Below, one piece after another: positions 16,609 through 25,168 of a stretch of DNA of 64,000 nt. The DNA is from Corynebacterium rhinophilum (GTDB lineage Bacteria > Actinomycetota > Actinomycetes > Mycobacteriales > Mycobacteriaceae), in the NCBI RefSeq assembly GCF_030227225.1, contig NZ_JASPHQ010000012.1:16463-80462 (forward strand). The letters are read 5' to 3'. The translations under genes and the position numbers were made by a program. The notes under the pieces are model-generated. The model searched no databases, was not told where the DNA came from, and saw nothing but the letters and a program-made list of their open reading frames with translations. Each line of letters opens with the position of its first letter. The first letter of the stretch is position 1.

Positions 16609-19600
16609 ATGTCTCGCTTAAGTCCTCTCAACTGGCCGGTGGTGCGCCAGCTGCGTAGCGGCGATCCCTTTGGCAGGGATATCAATACGCAGTCTTCTAA
16701 GAGTAAGGAAAAGCACGGGCGCACAGTGGAAGCTGACCGCGTGGTGCAATCCGTGTGCCCATACTGCGCCGTCGGTTGTGCCCAGCGCGTATACGTCAAA
16801 GATGACCGGGTCATCCAGATTGAGGGCGATCCGGATTCACCGATTTCGCGCGGGCGTTTGTGCCCCAAGGGCTCGGCGTCGGAGCAGTTGGTCAACTCCG
16901 CAACGCGTTTGACCAAGATTAAATATCGCGCACCGCACTCCACCGAGTGGCAGGAGCTGGATGAAGACACCGCGATGGACATGATCGCGGATCGTTTCTT
17001 GGAAGCGCGCCGGAAGGGCTGGCAAGACACCGACGACTCGGGGCGGAAGTTGAACCGCACGATGGGTGTCGCTGGCCTTGGTGGCGCGACCTTGGATAAC
17101 GAGGAAAACTACCTCATCAAGAAGCTTTTTACCGCTGCCGGTGCGGTGCAGCTCGAAAACCAGGCGCGCATATGACACTCCGCCACAGTTCCTAGTTTAG
17201 GAACTTCGTTTGGCCGCGGCGGCGCAACCCAACCGCTGCAGGATATGGCGAATGCTGATTGCATCGTCATTGAGGGTTCGAATATGGCCGAGTGCCACCC
17301 GGTGGGATTCCAGTGGGTCGTAGAAGCTAAAAAGCGTGGTGCCCGCATTATTCACGTGGATCCGCGGTATACGCGTACCTCTGCGTTCTCCAACCGTCAC
17401 ATTGGTATTCGCGGCGGTACCGACGTGGTGCTGTTGGGTGCGGTCATTAATTACATGCTCCAAAATGAACTGTACTTCCGCGATTATGTCGTGGCATATA
17501 CCAATGCGCCGATGATCATCTCGGAGGACTACCAGGACACCGAGGAACTGGACGGACTGTTTTCTGGCTATGACCCGGAAACCGGCACGTACGTGACCGA
17601 TTCGTGGCAGTACGTGCAAAAGCCGGAAGGTTCTTCCTGGAATGTGGAGCGCGATGACACCCTGGAGCACCCGAATTCGGTCTTCCAGATTCTCAAGCGC
17701 CACTATGCGCGCTATACCCCTGAGCTGGTAGAAGAAACCTGCGGCATCGCGCAGGAAGACTTCTACTACCTGGCGGATTCCATTGCGCAGAATTCGGATC
17801 CGGAACACACCACGTGTTTCGCCTATGCTTTGGGCTTTACCCAGCACACCTTGGGCGCGCAGTTCATCCGTACCGCTGCCATTTTGCAGCTCTTGATGGG
17901 CAATGTGGGCCGTCCGGGCTCCGGAATCATGGCCCTGCGCGGGCATGCCTCCATTCAGGGATCCACGGATATCCCGACGCTCTTCCACTCCCTGCCCGGC
18001 TACCTGCCCATGCCGAGCGTGGAAAAGCAGACGTGGCCGGAATTTGTGGATGAGATCCGGGATGAGTCCCAAAAGGGCTTCTGGCAGATTGGCGAGAATT
18101 ACGCCGTGTCCTTGATGAAGTCCTACTGGGGAGATGCGGCGACCAAGGAAAATAACTGGGGCTATGACCTCATGCCGCGCATTTCCGGCGCGCATTCCAC
18201 CTACGAAACCCTGCAGGCCATGCTCAATGGTCAGGTGGAAGGCTACTTCGTCTTTGGCCAGAATCCGGCGGTGGCGCAGTCCAATGGTGGCATGCAGCGC
18301 CGTGGTTTGGCTTCTCTGAAGTGGCTAGTGGTGCGCGATTTCCAGGAAATCGAAACCGCATCGTTTTGGAAGGATGCGCCGGAGATCAAAAACGGCGAGC
18401 TGAAGACGGAAGACATCGAGACCGAAGTCTTCTTAATGCCCGCAGCTACCCACGTGGAAAAGGCCGGTACCTTTACCCAGACGCAGCGCATGCTGCAGTG
18501 GCGCTTCCAAACGGCGCCGCCGCCAGGCGATGCGAAGAGCGAGCTGTGGTTCTTCTACCAGCTGGGCAAGAAGCTGAAGGAACGCCTGCGCGATTCCACT
18601 GATCCGCGCGATCTCCCGCTCCAGAAGGTGACGTGGGATTACGTGGAAAATGAGGAAGGCGAGCCGAACTCCGAGGATATCCTCAAGGAGATCAACGGCT
18701 ACTACCTGGATGGGCCCAAGAAGGGTGAGCTTTTGCCCACCTTCGTGGAGATGAAGAATGACGGCACGACCTCCGGCGGCTGCTGGATCTACACCGGCGT
18801 GTACAAGGACGGCGTTAACCAGTCCGCGCGCAAGGTCCCGGGTTCGGAGCAGAACGAGGTCGCGCCCGAGTGGGGCTGGGTATGGCCTGCTAACCGCCGC
18901 ATTTTGTACAACCGTGCATCGGCCAAGCCGGATGGCACCCCGTGGTCCGAGCGCAAGAAGTACGTGTGGTGGGACGAGGCCCAGGGCAAGTGGGTAGGCG
19001 ATGACGTCCCTGACTTCCCGGTGACGAAGTCGCCCGAGTATAAGGCTCCCGCCGATGCCGTCGGTCCGGACGCCCTTGATGGCACGGACGCCTTCATCAT
19101 GCAGGCGGACGGTCGCGGGTGGCTCTTTGCGCCTTCCGGGCTTTCCGATGGCCCTTTGCCCACCCACTACGAGCCGCAGGAGTCTCCGGTGACCAACGTG
19201 CTGTATAAGCAGCAGCAATCGCCGACGCGCTTGACCATCAAGCGCCCGGACAACTTGCAGCGTCCAGAACCGGGCATGCCCGGTGCGGAGGTTTTTCCGT
19301 TCGTATTTTCTACCTATCGCCTCACGGAGATGTACACCTCGGGTGCGATGTCGCGCCGTCTGCCTTATCTGGCGGAGCTGCAGCCGGGCCTATTCTGCGA
19401 GGTGGATAAGGACTTGGCCGCAAAGCGCGGCTTGGAAAATGGCGAGTGGGCGACGATTATCTCGCCGCGCGGCGTGATTGAGGCGCAGGTCTTGGTCACC
19501 GATCGCATGCAGATGCTGAAGATCAATGGGGAAGAATTCCACCAGATTGGCCTGCCCTTCCACTACGGCGAGTCCGAGACCACCGCTGTGGCCGGTGACG

Positions 19601-19884
19601 GTGCCAACGATCTCTTGGGTCTTACGCTCGAGCCGAATGTGTTCATTCAGAACTCAAAGATCGGCGCCTGCGATATCCAGCCGGGCCGCAGGCCTAGGGG
19701 AGAAGGCCGCTTGAAGCTGCTCAAGCAATACCAGGAGCGGGCGCAGTTAAGCGTTGATTCCGGCAATGATTTGTTGTCGATTCCTGACTCGTTTACCTAT
19801 AACCCCGAGCCCGAAAAGCATGGTCAGTCTGGGGCAGATAGTAGTGATGATGAGACGGCAAGCGAAGGCGAAGAAGGTAAGTAA
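16609..19884 (+). CDS. Selenocysteine-containing formate dehydrogenase catalytic (alpha) subunit, in-frame TGA at 17173-17175 read as Sec
   Basis: 1091 residues when TGA is decoded as Sec189. The upstream part gives the [4Fe-4S] site C50-x2-C53-x3-C57-x27-C85 (SVCPYCAVGC ... GRLCPKG). The frame then continues without interruption through QARI-Sec-HSATVPSLGTSFGRGG, exactly where FdnG/FdoG-type enzymes carry Sec. Downstream follow the molybdopterin-binding regions (NMAECHPVGFQWV, GNVGRPGSGIMALRGHASIQGSTD, FGQNPAVAQSNGGMQ) and the C-terminal molydopterin-dinucleotide domain (HYGESETTAVAGDGANDL, EPNVFIQNSKIG). It oxidises formate to CO2, passing electrons to the beta subunit. No twin-arginine signal is visible at the N-terminus. 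First gene of a three-gene operon; TAA is followed directly by the next ATG. Confidence 0.95.
17173..17205 (+). promoter_or_regulatory. Bacterial SECIS-like element after the Sec TGA codon
   Basis: TGA (17173-17175) is followed, after exactly 11 nt, by a perfect hairpin: AGTTCCTA (17187-17194), loop GTT (17195-17197), TAGGAACT (17198-17205). The 11-nt spacing is the same as between the UGA and the apical hairpin of the E. coli fdhF SECIS, and a GU lies in the apical loop as SelB recognition requires there. The hairpin is inside coding sequence (VPSLGTS), so it serves both protein and RNA function. SelB binding is inferred. Confidence 0.75.
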
Positions 19885-20943
19885 ATGACTAATCTACTGA
19901 CCGAGGACGCGGGCCGGCACGGCTATGATTCCTACCGCCGCATGGCCTTTTTCACCGATACGTCCGTGTGCATCGGCTGCAAGGCCTGCGAGGTGGCGTG
20001 TAAGGAATGGAACCGCAACCCGGTAGAGGGATATGACGTCACCGGTAATTCCTATGACAATACCGGCGCGCTAGGTGCAAATACGTGGCGCCACGTTGCC
20101 TTTGTGGAACAAAACAATGACCGCATTGAAAAGGCTCGTGAAGAGGGAAAACAGCTTATTTCCCTTGGCATGCCCACCATCGGTGGAAAGCCTGACGAGG
20201 TCGATACCACGCCGCCGGATACGGATACGTTCCGGTGGTTGATGTCCTCGGACGTCTGCAAGCACTGCACGCATGCAGGGTGTTTGGATGTGTGTCCAAC
20301 GGGTGCGCTTTTCCGCACCGAGTTTGGCACCGTGGTCGTCCAAGATGATGTGTGCAATGGCTGCGGAACCTGCGTTGCGGGGTGTCCCTTCGGCGTCATC
20401 GAACGCCGCGATGATGGCGGGGTGTCGTTGAAATACGATAAGACTGCGACTGTGGATTATCAGGATAATTCGCACGCCGGCATCAACGTGCTCAAAAAGC
20501 TCAAGCAGCGCAAGTCCCAAGGCACGGATCACACGCCGGGTGAGGCAATGCCGATTAAGAATGTGGGCGTCGCCCAGAAGTGCACCATGTGCTACGACCG
20601 CCTGAAACAGGGCGAGCAGCCGGCGTGTTCCAAGACGTGTCCGACGGATTCTATCCAGTTTGGTACCTATGAGGATATGCTGGCCGCGGCGAAGGATCGC
20701 GTGCGCGTCCTGCACGAGCAGGGAATAACGGAGGCGCGGCTCTATGGCGCCAATGACAATGATGGCGTGGGCGGAACCGGCTCTATCTTCTTATTGCTAG
20801 ATTCGCCAGAGGTTTATGGCCTGCCGCCGGACCCGCGCGTGCCCACTGCGGATTTGCCGAGCATGTATAAGACAGCGGCCAAGGCCATCGGTGGGATGGC
20901 ACTCGCCGTGGCGGGTTCCTTTTTGATTGGAGGGCGCAAATGA
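19885..20943 (+). CDS. Formate dehydrogenase iron-sulfur (beta) subunit
   Basis: 352 residues. Four [4Fe-4S] cysteine groups are visible in the FdnH/HybA order: CIGCKACEVACKEWN, CKHCTHAGCLDVCP, CNGCGTCVAGCP, and CTMCYDRLKQGEQPACSKTCP. It relays electrons from the alpha subunit toward the membrane subunit. A hydrophobic segment near the C-terminus (KAIGGMALAVAGSFLIGG) could act as an anchor, as in FdnH. The start ATG abuts the fdhA stop, with AAGGTAAGT as the ribosome-binding site inside fdhA. The stop overlaps the next start (ATGA). Confidence 0.94.
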   Translation: MTNLLTEDAGRHGYDSYRRMAFFTDTSVCIGCKACEVACKEWNRNPVEGYDVTGNSYDNTGALGANTWRHVAFVEQNNDRIEKAREEGKQLISLGMPTIGGKPDEVDTTPPDTDTFRWLMSSDVCKHCTHAGCLDVCPTGALFRTEFGTVVVQDDVCNGCGTCVAGCPFGVIERRDDGGVSLKYDKTATVDYQDNSHAGINVLKKLKQRKSQGTDHTPGEAMPIKNVGVAQKCTMCYDRLKQGEQPACSKTCPTDSIQFGTYEDMLAAAKDRVRVLHEQGITEARLYGANDNDGVGGTGSIFLLLDSPEVYGLPPDPRVPTADLPSMYKTAAKAIGGMALAVAGSFLIGGRK

Positions 20944-22055
20944 GCGGTTTTGATGAGTACCGGCCACCGCAACCGGAGCGGCCGAATCGCTACCGCAATT
21001 TCGACGGACCAAAGCGCAAGAAGAAGCGCAAGCGCCCGGGCGCGGGTGCGCAGGATGGCTCCAAAGAGGAGCGGATGGCAGAAGACTTTGAGTTTTCTTC
21101 CTACTACGGCAGGCCCGTGGTTAAGGCCCCGCCGTGGGAGTGGCCCATCGGTGGGTATTTCTTCTTGGGCGGTATAGCCGGCGGATCGGGCCTTTTGGCT
21201 ACCGGTGCACAGGCCGCAGGCAACGCACCTTTGCGCCGGACCACGCGGGTAGCGGCCTTTGGCGCGGCGGCCGCAGGATCGGTCTTTTTGATTTTGGACC
21301 TAGGCCGGCCGGAGCGCGCGTTGAATATGTTCCGCGTCTTCAAGGTGACCTCGCCGATGTCGCTCGGATCGTGGCTGCTTGCGGGCTTTTCCACCGCGGC
21401 GGCCATTCCGGCCGCGGTAGAGGTGGATAACGCGACCAAGCGGAAGCTGCCGCTGCCGAAGTGGCTGCGCGCGAGCCTGGGCAAGGCCGCGACTCCGGCT
21501 GGGGTGGTCACTAGTGTGCTCGGTGGCCCGTTGGCCGGATATACGGCGGTATTGCTGTCTAATACGTCCAACCCAGTGTGGAATGACATGAAGCGGCACT
21601 TGCCCTATGTCTTTGTATCTTCGGCTTCGGCGGCAGCCTCTGGCCTGGCCATGGTGACCACTCCGGTAAAGCACGCCGGGCCCGCCCGTGCCTTGGGCAT
21701 GGCAGCTGCGGCCAGCGATATCGCGGCGACGAAGGTGCTTGAAAGCAATATGGAGCCGGAGCCGCGCGAGGAATTGCATCACGGAACGCCGGGAAAGCTC
21801 ATGCGCGCCTCGGAATACTTGATTGCCTCTGGCGGCGTGGGCAGTGCGGTGGCGGCGGCGACGAAGTCCCGCGCCGTGTCTGTGGCTTCGGGCCTGGCCT
21901 TGCTTGCCGGTTCTGCGTGCACGCGCTTTGGCGTGCTCAACGCGGGCCTGGAAGCGGTCAAGAACCCGGCTACCACGATGGGGCCGCAAAAACGCCGCGC
22001 GGAGCGGCGCCGGCGCGAGCAGGGTCTTGCCACTGACGTGCTCAGCGCAGGTTAG
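20940..22055 (+). CDS. NrfD/PsrC-like membrane subunit of the formate dehydrogenase
   Basis: 371 residues. A lysine/arginine-rich hydrophilic N-terminus (about 60 residues, GPKRKKKRKRP) precedes a membrane domain. The first helix carries PIGGYFFLGGIAGGSGLLA, and the next region carries ILDLGRPERALNMFRVFK followed by SPMSLGSWLL. These two regions are the NrfD-family hallmarks. About eight membrane segments are expected. NrfD proteins exchange electrons with the quinone pool, so this replaces the cytochrome b subunit of FDH-N. ATGA overlap with the beta subunit shows translational coupling. A basic C-terminal tail ends the protein, which converges on the lipoprotein gene after 17 bp. Confidence 0.9.
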   Translation: MSGFDEYRPPQPERPNRYRNFDGPKRKKKRKRPGAGAQDGSKEERMAEDFEFSSYYGRPVVKAPPWEWPIGGYFFLGGIAGGSGLLATGAQAAGNAPLRRTTRVAAFGAAAAGSVFLILDLGRPERALNMFRVFKVTSPMSLGSWLLAGFSTAAAIPAAVEVDNATKRKLPLPKWLRASLGKAATPAGVVTSVLGGPLAGYTAVLLSNTSNPVWNDMKRHLPYVFVSSASAAASGLAMVTTPVKHAGPARALGMAAAASDIAATKVLESNMEPEPREELHHGTPGKLMRASEYLIASGGVGSAVAAATKSRAVSVASGLALLAGSACTRFGVLNAGLEAVKNPATTMGPQKRRAERRRREQGLATDVLSAG

Positions 22056-22072
22056 CGCAGGGCCAGCCAGGT

Positions 22073-22654
22073 TTAGTCGAGGTTGGCGAAGGAATCGGCG
22101 AGCTCTTCGCCGATCTCCTGCATGCGCGATTGCTCCGCCTCTAAGGACTCGGAATCGCGGTGGAGATAGTAGTTGACCGCCGCGTCATGGACCGTGGTCA
22201 CGCAGGTGGTCGAGATGGCATCCTCGACCTCCCAGGCCGAGCAATAAAAATGCCGGTCCGCTGCGGTGAAATCGAATGGCTTGTACTCATTTCCCGCGCG
22301 GCCTTGGGCGGCATTTTGCTTATCGATGTCCTCATTGACCAGTTCCAAGTAGCGCTCTGCCGCCGCATCTGGGTCATCAGGGCATACGACCTCGTTATCG
22401 GACTCGTATTTCGTGCCCAGTACGCTAACCTTCTCCGGCGAGTCGCCGCCGTAGAGCACGGAGAAGGAGTCATTCTCATCGCTGGTGGAATCGGGTTCCT
22501 GGTTAGCGCCGATGAGGGTGTCGGGCAGGGAAGTACGCAGCTCCGATAATTCGATGGGTGAGCAGCCGCGGTTGGTGCTCCCGTCGGCGCAGGCGACAAG
22601 GCCCGCACCGAGGGCGAGGGTGGCAAGGGGCAGGCTAAAAAGGCGGTGGTTCAT
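22073..22654 (-). CDS. Cysteine-rich lipoprotein of unknown function, coupled to selD
   Basis: 193 residues from the ATG at 22654; the longer open frame overlaps selD and is not used. Signal peptide NHRLFSLPLATLALGAG with lipobox LVAC, so the mature protein should be lipidated at the outer face of the membrane. Four further cysteines (GCSPIEL, VVCPDD, FYCSAWE, TTCVTTV) could form two disulfides. The rest is acidic. I do not recognise the family. Its start lies one base after the selD stop on the same strand, so it is almost certainly in the selD transcript. Confidence 0.75.
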   Translation of the reverse strand: MNHRLFSLPLATLALGAGLVACADGSTNRGCSPIELSELRTSLPDTLIGANQEPDSTSDENDSFSVLYGGDSPEKVSVLGTKYESDNEVVCPDDPDAAAERYLELVNEDIDKQNAAQGRAGNEYKPFDFTAADRHFYCSAWEVEDAISTTCVTTVHDAAVNYYLHRDSESLEAEQSRMQEIGEELADSFANLD

Positions 22655-22655
22655 C

Positions 22656-23654
22656 TTAGGAAATGGTGATGTAGGAATCGTTAGATAGCGGCGTCGTGCG
22701 ACCAATAACGGGGTAGCCCGGGACTTCGCCGATGATGAGGAGGCCACCGGAGGTTTGGGCATCGGCAAGCAGCACTAGCTCTTCTTCCGTAAGGGAGGAG
22801 GGCTGCAGGTGCGGGCGCACCCAATCCAGGTTGCGGCGGGAGCCGCCCGGGATAAAGCCTTCCGCGAGGGCATCGGTGGCGCCGTCCACGGTGGGCACGG
22901 CGGAAAGGTCCAGCTCGGCCGACACCCCGGAGGCGCGGCACATCTTGTACAGGTGGCCCAGTAACCCGAAGCCAGTGACATCGGTGGCCGCGCGCGCACC
23001 GGCGGCAACCGCATCCTGGGCGGCCTGGCGGTTGAGCGCGGTCATGGAATCGATGGCTGCTTGGGATACCTCGCCGGTGGCCTTGTGCTTATTATTCAAA
23101 ATGCCCACGCCGATGGGCTTGGTCAGCGTAATGGGCAGGCCGGCCTCCGCGGCATCGTTGCGCATGAGTTTTTCGGGATCGCCGATGCCCGTCGCCGCCA
23201 TGCCGTACAGCGGCTCTGGGGCGGTAATAGAGTGGCCGCCGGTAATGGAAATGCCCGCCTCGGTGGCTTTATCCATGCCGCCGCGCAGCACCTCGCGCAG
23301 GACGTCCAACCCAAGCTTTTCATTGGGCCAGCCCACGAGGTTGATGGCGGTAATGGGGGTGCCACCCATAGCGTAGACATCGGATAGCGCATTGGCTGCG
23401 GCGATCTGGCCCCAGGTATAGGGATCATTGACCATGGGGGTGAAAAAGTCCGCGGTGGAAATCACGGCGAGGCCGTTGTCGATCTTGACTGCTGCAGCAT
23501 CATCGCCATCGTCGAGGCCGACCAGGACATTGGGATCGGCCTTACCGATGAGCCCTTCTACCGCCGATTCCAATTCCCCGGCGGGAATCTTGCAGGCGCA
23601 GCCGCCACCGGCGGCGAAAGAGGTTAAATTAATCTGCTCGGTCATGCTGGTCAT
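22656..23654 (-). CDS. selD: Selenide, water dikinase (selenophosphate synthetase)
   Basis: 332 residues from ATG 23654; a second ATG at 23645 is equally possible. SelD makes selenophosphate from selenide and ATP, the selenium donor for SelA. The active-site segment GGGCACKIP has both the cysteine aligned with E. coli Cys17 and the essential lysine, so this SelD is itself a Cys form. Also visible are GLDDGDDAAAVKI (metal/ATP aspartates), FFTPMVNDPYTWGQIAAANALSDVYAMGG, GGHSI and TDVTGFGLLGHL. It is divergent from selC-selA-selB with only 67 bp between, and co-transcribed with the downstream lipoprotein gene. Confidence 0.97.
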   Translation of the reverse strand: MTSMTEQINLTSFAAGGGCACKIPAGELESAVEGLIGKADPNVLVGLDDGDDAAAVKIDNGLAVISTADFFTPMVNDPYTWGQIAAANALSDVYAMGGTPITAINLVGWPNEKLGLDVLREVLRGGMDKATEAGISITGGHSITAPEPLYGMAATGIGDPEKLMRNDAAEAGLPITLTKPIGVGILNNKHKATGEVSQAAIDSMTALNRQAAQDAVAAGARAATDVTGFGLLGHLYKMCRASGVSAELDLSAVPTVDGATDALAEGFIPGGSRRNLDWVRPHLQPSSLTEEELVLLADAQTSGGLLIIGEVPGYPVIGRTTPLSNDSYITIS

Positions 23655-23721
23655 TTTACCCGCCGGAAAGTGGTGGGGCGGCGGCGGTGGGGTGCGCGGG
23701 GGATCTGTAAAGTAGCCAGGC

Positions 23722-23816
23722 GGAGGCGTACGTGTCCTGGTGGGCGCCCCGGTCTTCAAAACCGGTGAGGCCGAGCATCTCGGTCTGGCAGGTTCGATTC
23801 CTGTCCGTCTCCGCCA
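23722..23816 (+). tRNA. selC: tRNA-Sec(UCA)
   Basis: 95 nt including encoded CCA (23814-23816). The anticodon TCA (23756-23758) sits in loop CTTCAAA closed by CCGGT/ACCGG. The acceptor GGAGGCG (23722-23728) pairs with CGTCTCC next to discriminator G. A long variable arm (GGCCGAG-CAT-CTCGGTC) and an extended D region mark tRNA-Sec; the T loop is TTCGATT. A TGtAAAGT extended -10 (23706-23713) lies at the right distance for transcription starting at or just before the tRNA. SelA begins 24 bp downstream, so tRNA and selA-selB are likely one transcript. Confidence 0.96.
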
Positions 23817-23839
23817 TACGCGCGCAAGGAGGAAAACGA

Positions 23840-25168
23840 GTGCCGAGCCATCACGCTGGTCGCCCCGCGAATAATGCCCGTGATCCCCGCCGGAATTTAC
23901 CCCGCATGGATGAGCTTTTGCGGCTCCCCGCAGTAGAAAGCGCGCGGGAGATAATCGCAGAACACGCCGTCCGCGCAACGATTAAAGGAGTGCTGTCCGC
24001 CGCCCGGCGCGGGGAGGTGCCCGTTACCGGCGTAGAAGAAGAAATAGCGCGAAGGCTGGCTGACCACAGCACCCATTCCTTGCAGCCGGTCATCAACGCC
24101 ACCGGCGTCATCATCCATACAAACTTGGGCCGCGCCCCGCTGCCAGAGGCTGCGATAGCCGCGCTGCAGGACGCGGCCGGATATACCGACGTGGAAATGG
24201 ACTTAGACACCGGGCGGCGCTCGTCCCGGCGCGGCGCCGGTGCCACCCAGGCCCTATTGGCGGCCTGCCCCGGCGCGGAGGATGCACTGGTGGTCAATAA
24301 CGGTGCGGCGGCCCTATTGCTGGCCACGGCCGCGTTGGCCCCGGGCAAGGAGATCATCATCTCGCGCGGCGAGCTCATTGAAATCGGCGCGGGGTTCCGC
24401 CTACCGGAGCTGATTGAATCCACCGCGACGCGCCTGCGGGAGGTAGGCGCGACCAACCGGACGCACCTTAACGATTATGAACGCGCGCTGGGGGAGGAGA
24501 CCGGCGCGATTTTGAAGGTGCACCCGTCCAATTTTCGGATTGAAGGTTTTAGCTCCTCTGTGGGCGTGGGCGAGTTGGCGCAGCTGGCGAAGAAACAAGA
24601 CACGAACCTTATCGTGGATCTCGGCTCAGGCTTGCTCACCCATGATCCGGTCCTGCCAGACGAGCCCGATATTCACGCGCAGCTCAAGGCCGGGGCGGAT
24701 ATTGTCATCGCCTCGGGCGATAAGCTGTTGGGCGGGCCGCAGGCCGGGATCCTGTTGGGCACTAAGGGCGCGATTGCGGCGGTGAAGAAGCACCCGTTGG
24801 CGCGGGCGGTGCGCATCGATAAGCTGCGGCTCAATGCCCTGGAAGCAGCGATCACAACGCCTGCCAATGCGGTGCAGCAGGCGCTCCACCTTGACCCGGC
24901 GTGCCACCGCGCGCGCACCGAGGCCATCGCCGCGGCGGTGGACGGCGAGGTTGTCGAACACGCTGGCCGTGTGGGCGGGGGAGGCGCCCCTGAGTACCCG
25001 CTGCCCGGCGTTGCGGTATCCCTGCCGGAGGAACTAGCACCAAAGCTGCGCCAGCACACCCCGCCGGTGGTGCCGCGCCAGCACCAAGGCCGCTGCCTCA
25101 TTGACGTGCGCTGCGTGCCCGAGACCCAGGATGAGGTTCTCATCGCGGCCATCCGGGCGGTGATGTAG
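23840..25168 (+). CDS. selA: L-seryl-tRNA(Sec) selenium transferase
   Basis: 442 residues from the GTG at 23840, which has AAGGAGG 8 bases upstream. The frame is open back through the tRNA, but that cannot be coding. PLP enzyme converting Ser-tRNA(Sec) to Sec-tRNA(Sec). With this start the PLP lysine in ASGDKLLGGPQAG is residue 295, the number it has in E. coli SelA, which supports the start. Other conserved regions are INATGVIIHTNLGRAPLP and DLGSGLL. TAG is immediately followed by the selB ATG. Confidence 0.97.
   Translation: MPSHHAGRPANNARDPRRNLPRMDELLRLPAVESAREIIAEHAVRATIKGVLSAARRGEVPVTGVEEEIARRLADHSTHSLQPVINATGVIIHTNLGRAPLPEAAIAALQDAAGYTDVEMDLDTGRRSSRRGAGATQALLAACPGAEDALVVNNGAAALLLATAALAPGKEIIISRGELIEIGAGFRLPELIESTATRLREVGATNRTHLNDYERALGEETGAILKVHPSNFRIEGFSSSVGVGELAQLAKKQDTNLIVDLGSGLLTHDPVLPDEPDIHAQLKAGADIVIASGDKLLGGPQAGILLGTKGAIAAVKKHPLARAVRIDKLRLNALEAAITTPANAVQQALHLDPACHRARTEAIAAAVDGEVVEHAGRVGGGGAPEYPLPGVAVSLPEELAPKLRQHTPPVVPRQHQGRCLIDVRCVPETQDEVLIAAIRAVM

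Noticed and set aside
17245-19884. Second, separate molybdopterin oxidoreductase gene, or FDH alpha as a nonsense pseudogene
   Set aside because: The frame is the same as 16609-17172, the only interruption is one TGA at the known Sec site, a hairpin follows at SECIS distance, and selA, selB, selC and selD are all adjacent. It is one gene.
23732-23839. N-terminal extension of SelA reading through the upstream DNA
   Set aside because: This DNA encodes tRNA-Sec; the GTG at 23840 has a strong ribosome-binding site and gives Lys295 numbering as in E. coli SelA.
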